A DNA stretch of 64,000 bases, from NCBI GenBank assembly GCA_964346725.1, contig CAYFVM010000002.1, positions 1-64,000 of the forward strand. The letters run 5' to 3'. This stretch comes from UBA1715 sp964346725. GTDB lineage: Bacteria > Bacteroidota > Bacteroidia > Bacteroidales > UBA1715. The notes under the pieces were generated by a model that saw only the letters and a program-made list of their open reading frames with translations, searched no databases and had not been told where the DNA came from. Both the position numbers and the translations under genes were made by a program. Shown here one piece after another: positions 40,893 through 49,016 of the stretch (within the stretch, counting starts at the first letter, position 1; every line of letters starts with the position of its first letter).

Positions 40893-41300
40893 ATGGTAGT
40901 GAAACAACTTTCGGTATTCCTTGAAAATAAAGTAAATAGCCTCAACAAAATGTTGCAGGTTCTCACTGATAATGGAATCAATATGTCTGCATTTTGTATA
41001 GCCGATTCAGTTGACTATGGAATCATACGTTTTTGCGTTGGTCGTCCTGAATTGGCATGTAAGATTTTGCGCGAGCACGATTACAATGTTCGTTTGACTG
41101 ACGTGGTTTGTATTGAAGTTCCTCACGAATCGGGAGGCTTGCAAAAGGCAATTAGAATTTTTTCTGAAAACGATATCAATATTGATTATATGTACGCCTT
41201 TGCCGACAATGGTTCAGCAAAAGTGGTAATTCGTAGCAATTCTACCGATCGTCTTATAGAAATTGCCAAAGCGCACAATATCGTATTAGTTACAATTTAA
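40893..41300 (+). CDS. ACT domain protein of the ior-paaK operon
   Basis: 135 residues made of two ACT-like repeats: KQLSVFLENKVNSLNKMLQVLTDNGINM and then ALQ-type GLQKAIRIFSENDINIDYMYAF. ACT domains bind amino acids. This stand-alone form usually accompanies paaK/ior and is thought to sense aromatic amino acids. It starts 28 bp after paaK, and rpoN follows 13 bp later. Confidence 0.87.
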   Translation: MVVKQLSVFLENKVNSLNKMLQVLTDNGINMSAFCIADSVDYGIIRFCVGRPELACKILREHDYNVRLTDVVCIEVPHESGGLQKAIRIFSENDINIDYMYAFADNGSAKVVIRSNSTDRLIEIAKAHNIVLVTI

Positions 41301-41313
41301 TTCGTTGTACTCC

Positions 41314-42807
41314 ATGCTCAATCAGAAACTACTCCAACAGCAGCAGCAGAAACTCTCGCCACAGCAGATTCAAGTAATTAAAATGCTTGAAATTCCTACT
41401 ATGGAACTTGATACCCGTATCAAGGACGAGATAGAAGCCAATCCTGCGTTGGAAGTTGAAGGAGAATCAAATTCTGATGAGCAAGAGAAAAACGAAACGG
41501 ACGATTCGCAAAATCAAGATAATGATTTGAACGACGACGATTCTGACGTTAAGGAAACCGACAAAAACAACGAGTTCGATATAGACGACTATTTCAACGA
41601 GGACGAATATTCCAACTATAAATATTCGGCTAACAATTCTTCGCCCGACCAAGACAACAAAGAGATTCCGTTTTCAGGCGGAAATTCGTTCCAAGAGAAT
41701 CTTAAAGCTCAATTGGAATTGCTCGATTTGACGGACGACGACATGGCGCTTGCCGATTTTATCATTGGCAACATTGACGAAGATGGCTATTTGCGTCGCG
41801 ACCTTGAGAGCATTGTTGACGATATTTTGTTGCTACAAAATGTGACAACAACGAAAACCGATTTGCAACGCATTTTGAAAGCTATTCAAACACTCGACCC
41901 TGCGGGAATCGGTGCAACTTCGCTCAAGGAGTGCTTGGTTTTGCAAATAGAAAGAAAAGAGAAAACGCCCGAAACGCTCACCGCAAAAGCGATTTTGGAA
42001 AAATACTACGAAGAATTTACCAAAAAGCATTACGATAAAATTCTGCAAGGACTCGAAATCGAGGAGGAGGATTTGAAGGACGCCATTGACATTATCATAA
42101 AACTAAATCCGAAACCCGGAAATGGTACCGCCGATGCGTATGCCAAAACGTTCAATCAAAGTATTTTCCCTGACTTCAATTTGGATAACCAAAACGGTGA
42201 ATTGATTTTGACGCTGAACTCGCACAATGTGCCAAGTTTGCGCGTGAGCAGTACGTATGCGAGTATGTTGCAAACATACAAGGCCACACAAAACAGTAGC
42301 AAAGGTCAGAAGGAAGCGTTTGAGTTTATCAAACAAAAAATAGATTCTGCAAAATGGTTTATTGATGCGCTCAAACAACGCAACAACACCTTGTTGTCGA
42401 CCATGCAGGTTATACTTGATTTTCAACGCGAATTCTTCATTACAGGTGATGAGGCAAAACTCAAACCAATGATTTTGAAAGATATTGCAGAACGTACTGG
42501 CCTTGATATTTCTACCGTTTCGCGTGTTGCAAACAGCAAACATATTCAAACGCAATACGGAATTTATTCACTCAAATATTTCTTCTCAGAAGGTCTCACA
42601 AACGATTCGGGCGAAGAAGTTTCGTCGCGCGAAATCAAAGCAATTTTGCAAGAGGCAATCTCCGAAGAAGACAAACGAAAACCATATACCGATGAGCAGC
42701 TTACTGATGTTCTAAAAACCAAAGGCTACAACATTGCTCGTCGAACGGTTGCAAAATATCGCGAACAATTAGGCTTGCCTGTAGGCCGTTTGCGCAAAAT
42801 GTTGTAA
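41314..42807 (+). CDS. rpoN: RNA polymerase sigma-54 factor
   Basis: 497 residues from ATG 41314; a TTG 9 bp upstream is in frame but less likely. The Gln-rich region I (NQKLLQQQQQKLSPQQIQVIKMLEIP) is followed by an Asp/Glu/Asn-rich acidic linker (about 45-110), the core-binding domain, the HTH LDISTVSRVANSKHIQTQYG, and the RpoN box ARRTVAKYRE at residues 475-484. It lies 13 bp downstream of the ACT gene and 1 bp before a PAP2-like gene. Confidence 0.96.
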   Translation: MLNQKLLQQQQQKLSPQQIQVIKMLEIPTMELDTRIKDEIEANPALEVEGESNSDEQEKNETDDSQNQDNDLNDDDSDVKETDKNNEFDIDDYFNEDEYSNYKYSANNSSPDQDNKEIPFSGGNSFQENLKAQLELLDLTDDDMALADFIIGNIDEDGYLRRDLESIVDDILLLQNVTTTKTDLQRILKAIQTLDPAGIGATSLKECLVLQIERKEKTPETLTAKAILEKYYEEFTKKHYDKILQGLEIEEEDLKDAIDIIIKLNPKPGNGTADAYAKTFNQSIFPDFNLDNQNGELILTLNSHNVPSLRVSSTYASMLQTYKATQNSSKGQKEAFEFIKQKIDSAKWFIDALKQRNNTLLSTMQVILDFQREFFITGDEAKLKPMILKDIAERTGLDISTVSRVANSKHIQTQYGIYSLKYFFSEGLTNDSGEEVSSREIKAILQEAISEEDKRKPYTDEQLTDVLKTKGYNIARRTVAKYREQLGLPVGRLRKML

Positions 42808-42808
42808 C

Positions 42809-43450
42809 ATGGAAAAAGTGTTAAGGACCCTTGCTTGGATAATTTCTGTGATTTTTCATCCTATTGGCATAGTGGTGATAGGGTGCACAGTTATCAATTT
42901 TGCTCTTTTTGCAGGTGTTGTTGGTCTTGAAAAAACTATCTCTAGCCTTGTTTTTTTGCGAACCATAAAACCTATTATAGGACTATATTATCTTTTGCCA
43001 TTGCTGTTTTGCGTGATATATGCAATGTTTTTTATGCGCAAAGGAGATCTAGACAACAAACGTCATAGGCTCATGTTGCTATCATTCATTCTTTTGACCT
43101 ATGTAGTGAGTCTTTTTAATACATCAATATCGACATTTTACCTACCATATCTCATGGGCTGTACGTTTGTGATATTGGTGGCTACAATTATCACATTCTT
43201 TTGGCGAATAAGTCTTCATACCATAGGCATGGGCGGTTTACTTGGTTTTTTCACCGAAATGATGATAACTCAGGCTTTTGATAAATCAATAATGATACCG
43301 GTGTTTATGCTTACTGTGATAATTGCCGGTTTGGTTGGTTCTGCTCGTTTGTATTTGGAAGCGCACACACCAGCACAAATATACGCAGGATATGCTGTTG
43401 GATTTGTAGGCACAGCCGGCGGTATGTTTGTTAATACTCTTTTGGCGTAA
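42809..43450 (+). CDS. PAP2-like membrane protein
   Basis: 213 residues with about six membrane helices. The pattern RISLHTIGMGGLLG (about 130-143) followed by GSARLYLEAHTPAQIYAGYAVG (about 175-197) resembles the C-terminal motifs of type 2 phosphatidic acid phosphatases, with His and Arg positions present. It could hydrolyse a lipid pyrophosphate such as undecaprenyl-PP, but the first PAP2 motif (KX6RP) is not clear. It starts right after the rpoN stop, and its end overlaps a convergent gene by 20 bp. Confidence 0.7.
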   Translation: MEKVLRTLAWIISVIFHPIGIVVIGCTVINFALFAGVVGLEKTISSLVFLRTIKPIIGLYYLLPLLFCVIYAMFFMRKGDLDNKRHRLMLLSFILLTYVVSLFNTSISTFYLPYLMGCTFVILVATIITFFWRISLHTIGMGGLLGFFTEMMITQAFDKSIMIPVFMLTVIIAGLVGSARLYLEAHTPAQIYAGYAVGFVGTAGGMFVNTLLA

Positions 43451-44060
43451 AGAAGTCCCAGCGAAGCAAGAAATACAAAGCTAAATTGTGATATCGCTGT
43501 TCTATTGGAATAAGAGAATATGAGCATCGTGCGGCAAAGTCAAGTTGCTTGCCTAAATCTACAGAAACGCCTGCACAGGCTTGCAAATCAAGCCGGGAGA
43601 AATCATTCGTTTTATTGCTTACACCTTCAAAATCAAAACGTTCGTACACCTTTGCCGAAAGCATTGCACCCGCATCTAATTTCACTATTTCGGGAAACGA
43701 AGCCAAAAACGTGTGCGGTTTTATTTGTAACAAATAGGTTGCGTCAACGTAGCCTAATGCTATTTTGTAGTTCTTTACAGAATCGGCGGCACCTTTTTGT
43801 GCAAAACCCAATTCAAAGCTATGATTAGCAAACGAGCCAGGATAGGTTACAAACATTCCCGCAGCAGGGCCAATGGTGTGAAACCCTGCACGTTCGTCAC
43901 CATCTATCTGACTTGTAGAAAATCCCGCATAGAGACCTCCCGAAAAATTCTGCGCCTGCAATTGCGACGCAAGCGCCAATAAAAATATTGTCACAACCAG
44001 TAGAGACGCACCATGGTGCGTCTTTATACAAGCGTTATGTTTTGGGAGGGGGAAATTCAT
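43431..44060 (-). CDS. Outer-membrane beta-barrel protein (PorT-like)
   Basis: 209 residues. A hydrophobic stretch, ASLLVVTIFLLALASQLQA, ending before QNFSGG looks like a signal peptide, but it sits after an unusual 18-residue N-terminal leader. The rest alternates polar and apolar residues with aromatic strand ends (GGLYAGFSTSQIDGD, ending FLLRWDFF), as in small eight-stranded barrels. It is 3 bp downstream of the patatin gene. Codons 13-19 lie in a 20-bp palindrome that looks like an inserted repeat. Function unknown. Confidence 0.65.
   Translation of the reverse strand: MNFPLPKHNACIKTHHGASLLVVTIFLLALASQLQAQNFSGGLYAGFSTSQIDGDERAGFHTIGPAAGMFVTYPGSFANHSFELGFAQKGAADSVKNYKIALGYVDATYLLQIKPHTFLASFPEIVKLDAGAMLSAKVYERFDFEGVSNKTNDFSRLDLQACAGVSVDLGKQLDFAARCSYSLIPIEQRYHNLALYFLLRWDFFTPKEY
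44004..44023. repeat. 20-bp perfect palindrome AGACGCACCATGGTGCGTCT
   Basis: A self-complementary 20-mer centred on ATGGT/ACCAT, lying inside the 5' end of the beta-barrel gene. It resembles the dispersed palindromic elements found in multiple copies in many Bacteroidetes genomes; no second copy was found in this window. Confidence 0.6.
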
Positions 44061-44063
44061 ATC

Positions 44064-45098
44064 TTATTTTTGATTCGCTTCGTATTTGTCCATTGCTTCC
44101 GCCATTAATTCACGACCTTTTTGGGAAATTTCTTTAGCTCGTGAATAGTCCAATAGTGTGGAGTAGGAATCGAAATTCATTTTTGCCAAAACATCCGGCT
44201 TGGCAATTTCTGTCTGCAATCTTGCAATAGTGTGGTTCATAAGGCTATACGAGCGAGTTAGGATAGAGTAGTAGTTGTCGTCAATAATGTCGGCAGACAC
44301 TGCAGCTCCTTTATCGCACTTAACCAGCGATTTCCGTTTCGAACTCGTTTCTCGTTTTAACTTAATCAGTTCCTCACTATGGCTCCCTATGATTTTTACT
44401 TTTTCTATAACCGAAAGTGTCTTGTCTCGTGCTACAGTGCTGATAGCTTCAAGCGATGACTGTTCTTTGCAGTTTACATAAGCTTCGAATTTTTTCAGTT
44501 TCGACAAAAAACTCTTAATGGCTTCACTGTCAATACTGTTTATGTCAAATCCAACCAACAAATCGTGGCCGTTGCGTGGTACAATATCGTAGGGCATGGT
44601 ATTAACCACGCCACCATCAATCAACGTGTGAATACCATTTTTTTGCGGACGAAAGAGTGAAGGAATAGAGATTGATGAACGAATAGCATCGTAGAGATTG
44701 CCTTTGCGAAACACAACTGCTTCGCCTGAATACAGGTCTGTCGCTACAGCTGCGTATGGAATATTTAATTTTTCAATATCAACATCGGGAACAATCTCTT
44801 TGATAGTATTGATGATTTTGTCGCCACGAACTAAATAGCTTTTGCTTAGGGTAAAGTCTATAAGGCTCATTACTTTGCGTTCGTCTAATTGGAACAACCA
44901 TTCTTTGAACAAAGGCAGTCCTCCGGCGGCGTAGATGCCTCCAACCAAAGAACCGATGGAACATCCTGCAATAGAAGTGATGTTGTATCCACGTGCCAGC
45001 AATTCCTCTATAGCTCCAATGTATGCAAACCCTCGAGGTCCGCCACTTGACAGAACTAAAGCTACATCTTTTGTCCTTGTTTTTTTTTTCACTAGCAT
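44064..45098 (-). CDS. Patatin-like phospholipase family protein
   Basis: 344 residues, no signal peptide. It has a patatin core with the oxyanion GGPRG at about 19-23, the nucleophile motif G-C-S-I-G (S47), and the catalytic aspartate in DGG (D161), forming the Ser-Asp dyad. The last 150 residues are helical and charged and lack a barrel domain, so the protein is cytoplasmic or periplasm-facing rather than a PlpD-type autotransporter. It is cotranscribed with the downstream beta-barrel gene. Confidence 0.9.
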   Translation of the reverse strand: MLVKKKTRTKDVALVLSSGGPRGFAYIGAIEELLARGYNITSIAGCSIGSLVGGIYAAGGLPLFKEWLFQLDERKVMSLIDFTLSKSYLVRGDKIINTIKEIVPDVDIEKLNIPYAAVATDLYSGEAVVFRKGNLYDAIRSSISIPSLFRPQKNGIHTLIDGGVVNTMPYDIVPRNGHDLLVGFDINSIDSEAIKSFLSKLKKFEAYVNCKEQSSLEAISTVARDKTLSVIEKVKIIGSHSEELIKLKRETSSKRKSLVKCDKGAAVSADIIDDNYYSILTRSYSLMNHTIARLQTEIAKPDVLAKMNFDSYSTLLDYSRAKEISQKGRELMAEAMDKYEANQK

Positions 45099-45224
45099 TC
45101 GTTTAGAATGAACGTTTAAAGTTCGGAAAAATTATCAAGATTGCAAAGTCGTAGTTCATATTCTATAATGATATAGAATATGCAAAAAAGATAAGAATTA
45201 AACCTCTCGTACGTGCGAAAGTTG

Positions 45225-45232
45225 TACCTTTG
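45225..45232 (+). promoter_or_regulatory. Promoter -7 box upstream of the tandem lipoprotein genes
   Basis: TACCTTTG within CGAAAGTTGTACCTTTGA. The same CGAAAGTYGTAnnTTTGA context recurs at 48184-48201, so this accessory region shares a promoter design. The gene start lies 60 bp downstream. Confidence 0.5.
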
Positions 45233-45292
45233 AATTTGTAAATAACCAATGCATGCAACAGCAGAGTTATCTAAATGAAAACCGATAAAACT

Positions 45293-45910
45293 ATGAAAAG
45301 AATAATCCAAACATTGATGTTGTTTTTACTACTATCATCGTGTTGCAGAGAAGATTCAATAGAAGTAGCTCGATACGAGCTGGGAGCTCAGGAATTGGCA
45401 TTATTGCCTTATTCAAATGGCCAAAAAGTTAGCTTTGTTCATTCAAATGGCTATGCTTTTGATTTTAATGTGATTGAGGATAGAATTGAATGGGAACAAC
45501 ACCATGCTTTTTGTGAATGGAATTGTTGTGGGAATGAGTATTATTCATATCAAATGAAAACGACAATTCTAGAATCTACATATCCAAAGTTTCATATAGA
45601 ATTTTCATTGGGCGGCGCAAGATTTCGTGAATACATACCCCAAACCCTAAATATCGAAATCAATAACAGACATTTTATTCAGTTTCCGTATGATACTTTG
45701 TCCAATTTTATTTGTGATTCAATAACCCAAACAATTTATTATGACTCTATTTCTCTAAATAATCAAATGTATTATAAGGTTTTTATGAGAAAATTCGAAA
45801 GCAATGTAAGCGATTCATCTCTATTAGAACCGATGTCTGTTTATTTCAATAATTTAGGATTGATTCAACTTGAAATGTCAAATCATGAAACATATACAAT
45901 TAACAAATAA
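45293..45910 (+). CDS. Lipoprotein of unknown function, first of a tandem pair
   Basis: 205 residues from ATG 45293 (an ATG 18 bp upstream is in frame but would add six residues before the signal). The type II signal MKRIIQTLMLFLLLSSC places the lipid on C17. The body has the pattern W-x2-HH-x3-CEW near residue 65, an aromatic-rich strand region, then YDSISLNNQMYYKV and VYFNNLGLIQLEM. The neighbour at 45885 shares the same order of motifs, so these look like diverged paralogues. No family recognised. Confidence 0.7.
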   Translation: MKRIIQTLMLFLLLSSCCREDSIEVARYELGAQELALLPYSNGQKVSFVHSNGYAFDFNVIEDRIEWEQHHAFCEWNCCGNEYYSYQMKTTILESTYPKFHIEFSLGGARFREYIPQTLNIEINNRHFIQFPYDTLSNFICDSITQTIYYDSISLNNQMYYKVFMRKFESNVSDSSLLEPMSVYFNNLGLIQLEMSNHETYTINK

Positions 45911-46487
45911 GCTGATTCTTATTTCTGCTCTTTCACTACTATTAAATAGTTGCGGAGACATTAAAGGTGTTTTCAATATCAGTAGCGACGCAAGAAAATA
46001 CCAGATAGACACCACCATTACAACCCTAAAGTTTGTTGACAATTATGGCATATCAGAAGAATTCTTTATGGATCAAGATGTCTGGTATAAAACACATCAT
46101 TACTATAGCGAATGGGGAAGTGATGGCGATGCATGGGGTGAAAGCTATGGGGCTGCATATAGTTCAACAGTAAACGGATTCTTTTTCATGTTTGGGTTAA
46201 GAGCAACTGTTGAAAATACAGAACTTGAAATAGAATGGAACCAAAAAGATAGGCTTGTGTATAATTTCCGCACTAAGACGGTTGAATATGGTGTTGATGC
46301 AAAGATTAATTTCTACGACACTTTAACAGTCAGAGGAATACAATATAAAGACATAATTGAAGTTGATTACACAGAAAAAATAAACGAAATAGACAAGGAT
46401 ACACCGGTAAAAACATACATTTCTGGCAATAAAGGGTTAATTAGATTTGAAAGAAAAGACAACGTAATATTAGAACGAATAGAATAA
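45885..46487 (+). CDS. Lipoprotein of unknown function, second of a tandem pair
   Basis: 200 residues from ATG 45885, which overlaps the preceding gene by 26 bp. The upstream in-frame ATG at 45870 is less suited to the signal peptide. Lipobox LNSC, C23. It aligns by eye with the preceding protein: W-x3-HHYYSEW against W-x2-HHAFCEW, YDTLTVRGIQYKDI against YDSISLNNQMYYKV, and YISGNKGLIRFER against VYFNNLGLIQLEM. Function unknown; probably a surface or periplasmic protein of the same family. Confidence 0.7.
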   Translation: MKHIQLTNKLILISALSLLLNSCGDIKGVFNISSDARKYQIDTTITTLKFVDNYGISEEFFMDQDVWYKTHHYYSEWGSDGDAWGESYGAAYSSTVNGFFFMFGLRATVENTELEIEWNQKDRLVYNFRTKTVEYGVDAKINFYDTLTVRGIQYKDIIEVDYTEKINEIDKDTPVKTYISGNKGLIRFERKDNVILERIE

Positions 46488-46531
46488 GCACATACGTAAA
46501 ATTTAGAAACCATTATAAAAACGATACAAGC

Positions 46532-47137
46532 ATGAAAAACAAAATTTTAGGATTTTTTTTAGTTTCAATTTCATTATCTGCATTCGGACAAAGCAGTGAT
46601 AAATTACCAAGATTTTTTGCTGACCCCATTATTGCAGATAGTTCATCTACTATGATGATTCCCACCAGTTATAATACCGATTTGTTGACTTCAAGTAAAA
46701 TAGCCCTATCGAATAATTATTACGCAAACATTATTTTCTACGATTTTAAGGCAGATACATCCAAGAAACTATTCAAGGATGATACATTTATTCAAGCATT
46801 CCCTAATCATTACAACCGATACTACTACAATGAAAGAACTACCAAACATGAAAATATAAGCAGTAAGTGGATTTTTTATTTTGTAAAACCAAACGATTAC
46901 GATAAAAGTGGCAAAGTTGATGATGATGACCCATCTATTCTCTATGTTTCTGACAAATATGGAAATGGATTACAGGCAATCACACCGGCTAACGAAAACG
47001 CGGTTTCTATTGACATTTTTGATACGCAGGGTTTTGTACTAATAAAAATGCAACGTGATTTAGACAATGACAAAAATTTCAAATACAACGATAAAGATTT
47101 CTATTACATTCGACTTGATTTAAATACATTGGCATAG
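46532..47137 (+). CDS. Secreted protein of unknown function
   Basis: 201 residues. A type I signal peptide ends in SAFG with mature start QSSDK, the common Bacteroidetes FGQ cut. The acidic stretch NDYDKSGKVDDDDPSILY (about 132-149) looks like a calcium-binding loop of the D-x-D/S-G type. No family recognised. It lies 44 bp after the tandem lipoproteins and may be cotranscribed. Confidence 0.6.
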   Translation: MKNKILGFFLVSISLSAFGQSSDKLPRFFADPIIADSSSTMMIPTSYNTDLLTSSKIALSNNYYANIIFYDFKADTSKKLFKDDTFIQAFPNHYNRYYYNERTTKHENISSKWIFYFVKPNDYDKSGKVDDDDPSILYVSDKYGNGLQAITPANENAVSIDIFDTQGFVLIKMQRDLDNDKNFKYNDKDFYYIRLDLNTLA

Positions 47138-47150
47138 GGGAATAAAATAG

Positions 47151-47249
47151 AGATTCAAAATTAATGTCCTCAAAGAAATCGAAAGAAATGAAAAAGCGTA
47201 TTATTCTAGTATTATAAAAGATGGAAAACATTGGTGGTTCCCATGCTAA
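47151..47249 (+). pseudogene. Possible coding remnant without a start codon
   Basis: The frame from 47151 reads 32 residues (RFKINVLKEIERNEKAYYSS, ending HWWFPC) between two stops, with no ATG. Its composition looks protein-like, but it is short and no homologue is recognised. It sits in the 220-bp gap between the secreted protein and the SIMPL gene. Confidence 0.25.
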
Positions 47250-47314
47250 ACAGCAAGCGCCGGAATTCCCCCAATAAATACACGAAAATTCCCCTCTCAT
47301 TTCTCCCAAAATTG

Positions 47315-47322
47315 TATATTTG
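47315..47322 (+). promoter_or_regulatory. Promoter -7 box of the SIMPL gene
   Basis: TATATTTG, 36 bp before the start codon at 47358, matches TAnnTTTG. Confidence 0.5.
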
Positions 47323-47357
47323 AAAAACGCATTACTAACGAATTAAAACTTCAACCT

Positions 47358-48107
47358 ATGGACTGTAAATCAGAATCAAAACAAATTATTCTTGCCCTTT
47401 CAATAGTAATAGGGCTTTCGCTGTTAGGCTTTTTCATTTTCAAAGGACTTAAAACATTTAGCGACAAAGACCGAATAGTTACCGTAAAAGGATTAGCTGA
47501 AATGAATATGACCGCAACGTCGGCCACGGTTACCTTACATTTTTCATTTTCGGGCGACACCTTGCAAGACATCATTGCCAAAACTGAAAGCAAGAAAAAT
47601 GCAATCGTTACCTATATGACCAACAATGGCTACGACGCCAAAGACATTACCATAAAACAGATTGGCGTAAACGACCGACAAAAATATTACGAACCCCAAT
47701 GGGTAGACGACAAACAAGTGCAGGTAAAAATAGATAGATATACCATTTCACAAAGTATCACCTTTGAGTCAAAAGACGTGAAAAGCATAGAGGACAAAGT
47801 TGCTCAATTGGAGTTGGAATTGGTGAGCAACGATTTAACCTGCACTATCAGTACCGACTATTCTTTCCCGGAACTAAATTCCATTAAACCTCAGTTGATA
47901 GCTGAAAGTACAAAAAATGCACGTGTTGCAGGAGAACAGTTTGCCAATGATTCGCAAGCAAAATTGGGCAAAATCAAGACCGCTTCACAAGGACAGATTA
48001 CAATTGCAGGACGCTATTATTACGAAGAAGAATCAAGCGAGGCACCCAACGAACCCTATCTTCAAAAAGCAAGAGTTGTGAGTACCATTGTGTTTTTCTT
48101 GGAATAA
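47358..48107 (+). CDS. SIMPL domain (DUF541) protein
   Basis: 249 residues: an N-terminal membrane anchor (about 10-29), then a periplasmic SIMPL fold beginning RIVTVKGLAEMNMTATSATVTLHF and ending ARVVSTIVFFLE. SIMPL proteins have been linked to stress signalling and oxidative defence; the precise role is not settled. It has its own promoter box and a strong terminator, so it is monocistronic. Confidence 0.88.
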   Translation: MDCKSESKQIILALSIVIGLSLLGFFIFKGLKTFSDKDRIVTVKGLAEMNMTATSATVTLHFSFSGDTLQDIIAKTESKKNAIVTYMTNNGYDAKDITIKQIGVNDRQKYYEPQWVDDKQVQVKIDRYTISQSITFESKDVKSIEDKVAQLELELVSNDLTCTISTDYSFPELNSIKPQLIAESTKNARVAGEQFANDSQAKLGKIKTASQGQITIAGRYYYEEESSEAPNEPYLQKARVVSTIVFFLE

Positions 48108-48128
48108 TAAAACTCACTCAACCCCCTC

Positions 48129-48160
48129 AAAGGTACAACCACCCGGTTGTACCTTTTTTT
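48129..48160 (+). terminator. Rho-independent terminator after the SIMPL gene
   Basis: AAAGGTACAACC, loop ACCC, GGTTGTACCTTT, then Ts: a 12-bp stem. The arm, loop and the preceding CCCCCTCAAA are shared with the terminator at 49017, indicating a duplicated element. Confidence 0.88.
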
Positions 48161-48192
48161 ATGAAATAAAGCCCTCATATCTACGAAAGTCG

Positions 48193-48200
48193 TATATTTG
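48193..48200 (+). promoter_or_regulatory. TAnnTTTG box without an adjacent gene
   Basis: TATATTTG within CGAAAGTCGTATATTTGA. It lies 125 bp before higB, which has a better promoter of its own, and 33 bp after the SIMPL terminator. It may give a longer leader transcript for higBA or be a leftover of a lost gene. Confidence 0.35.
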
Positions 48201-48277
48201 AGTTCGCAATACATCGTTGGCGGTAAAGCTACAAAGCTATACCATAGACGTTACCACATATAAAAAAATATAAAAAA

Positions 48278-48309
48278 TTTGTAAATAAGTAACTTATAAG
48301 TTACATTTG
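48278..48309 (+). promoter_or_regulatory. higBA promoter and palindromic operator
   Basis: TTTG (48278-48281), a 20-bp spacer, and TACATTTG (48302-48309) form a complete Bacteroidetes promoter. The perfect 16-bp palindrome GTAACTTATAAGTTAC at 48289-48304 covers the spacer and the first bases of the -7 box, so a bound dimer would block polymerase. The higB start is 16 bp below. HigA, a helix-turn-helix protein, is the natural ligand by analogy with other higBA operons. Confidence 0.7.
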
Positions 48310-48324
48310 TAAAGATATTTCTAT

Positions 48325-48678
48325 ATGAATGAAAGAATAAGAACGGTAGTCGCATATAAAGATTATTTTAAAGAATTCTTATTGTCACAACCAGAAAAAG
48401 TTCAAAACAAAATATTTAAAATAATTGAGATAGTAGAGTGTCAACAGCGAATCCCTGAAAAATATATAAAACAAATAGAAGGAGAAAAAGGATTATATGA
48501 AACAAGAATTTCGTTGGGTTCAAATATTTGGAGAGTCTTTTGTTTTTTTGATGAAGGTAAATTAGTAATACTTTTAAATGGATTTCAAAAGAAAACGCAG
48601 AAGACGCCAAAAAGTGAGATTAAAAAGGCAGTGTTATTAATGGAGCAATATTTTATTGATAAAAAAGAAAAACTATGA
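48325..48678 (+). CDS. higB: HigB-type toxin (RelE/ParE superfamily)
   Basis: 117 residues with the RelE-like core: VVAYKDYFKEFLLSQPEKVQNKI, then KGLYETRISLGSNIWRVFCFFDEGKLVILLNGFQKKTQKTP. It matches HigB / phage Gp49-like toxins that cleave mRNA on the ribosome. Toxin-before-antitoxin order is the HigBA hallmark. The stop overlaps the antitoxin start (ATGA). Intact. Confidence 0.87.
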   Translation: MNERIRTVVAYKDYFKEFLLSQPEKVQNKIFKIIEIVECQQRIPEKYIKQIEGEKGLYETRISLGSNIWRVFCFFDEGKLVILLNGFQKKTQKTPKSEIKKAVLLMEQYFIDKKEKL

Positions 48679-48968
48679 AAGAGGTAAATACGTGGTCTGA
48701 TATAAAGAATGAAGTGTACGGACCAAAAGGAACAGAAAGAAGAGATGAGCTTGAAAGAGATTTCAAGTCATTTCAAATTGGTATGCAAATAAGAGAAGCA
48801 AGAGAGAAAAAAAATATAACTCAAAACCAATTAGGAGAAATCATATCTAAAAAAAGAACATACATTTCTCGAATTGAAAACGATGCAAGTAATATCACGC
48901 TAAAAACGTTGTATGATATAGTTGAAAAAGGTCTGGGCGGAAAAATTAAAATACAAATTGAGGTATAA
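48675..48968 (+). CDS. higA: HigA-type antitoxin, XRE family helix-turn-helix
   Basis: 97 residues; the HTH at about 38-88 has IREAREKKNITQNQLGEIISKKRTYISRIENDASNITLKTLYDIV. It should neutralise HigB and repress the operon by binding the palindrome at 48289-48304. It overlaps higB by 4 bp and is followed by a terminator. Confidence 0.9.
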   Translation: MKEVNTWSDIKNEVYGPKGTERRDELERDFKSFQIGMQIREAREKKNITQNQLGEIISKKRTYISRIENDASNITLKTLYDIVEKGLGGKIKIQIEV

Positions 48969-49016
48969 ATAAAATAGACCAGAGGTAACGTGAGCCGTTG
49001 TCACCCCCCCCCCCTC

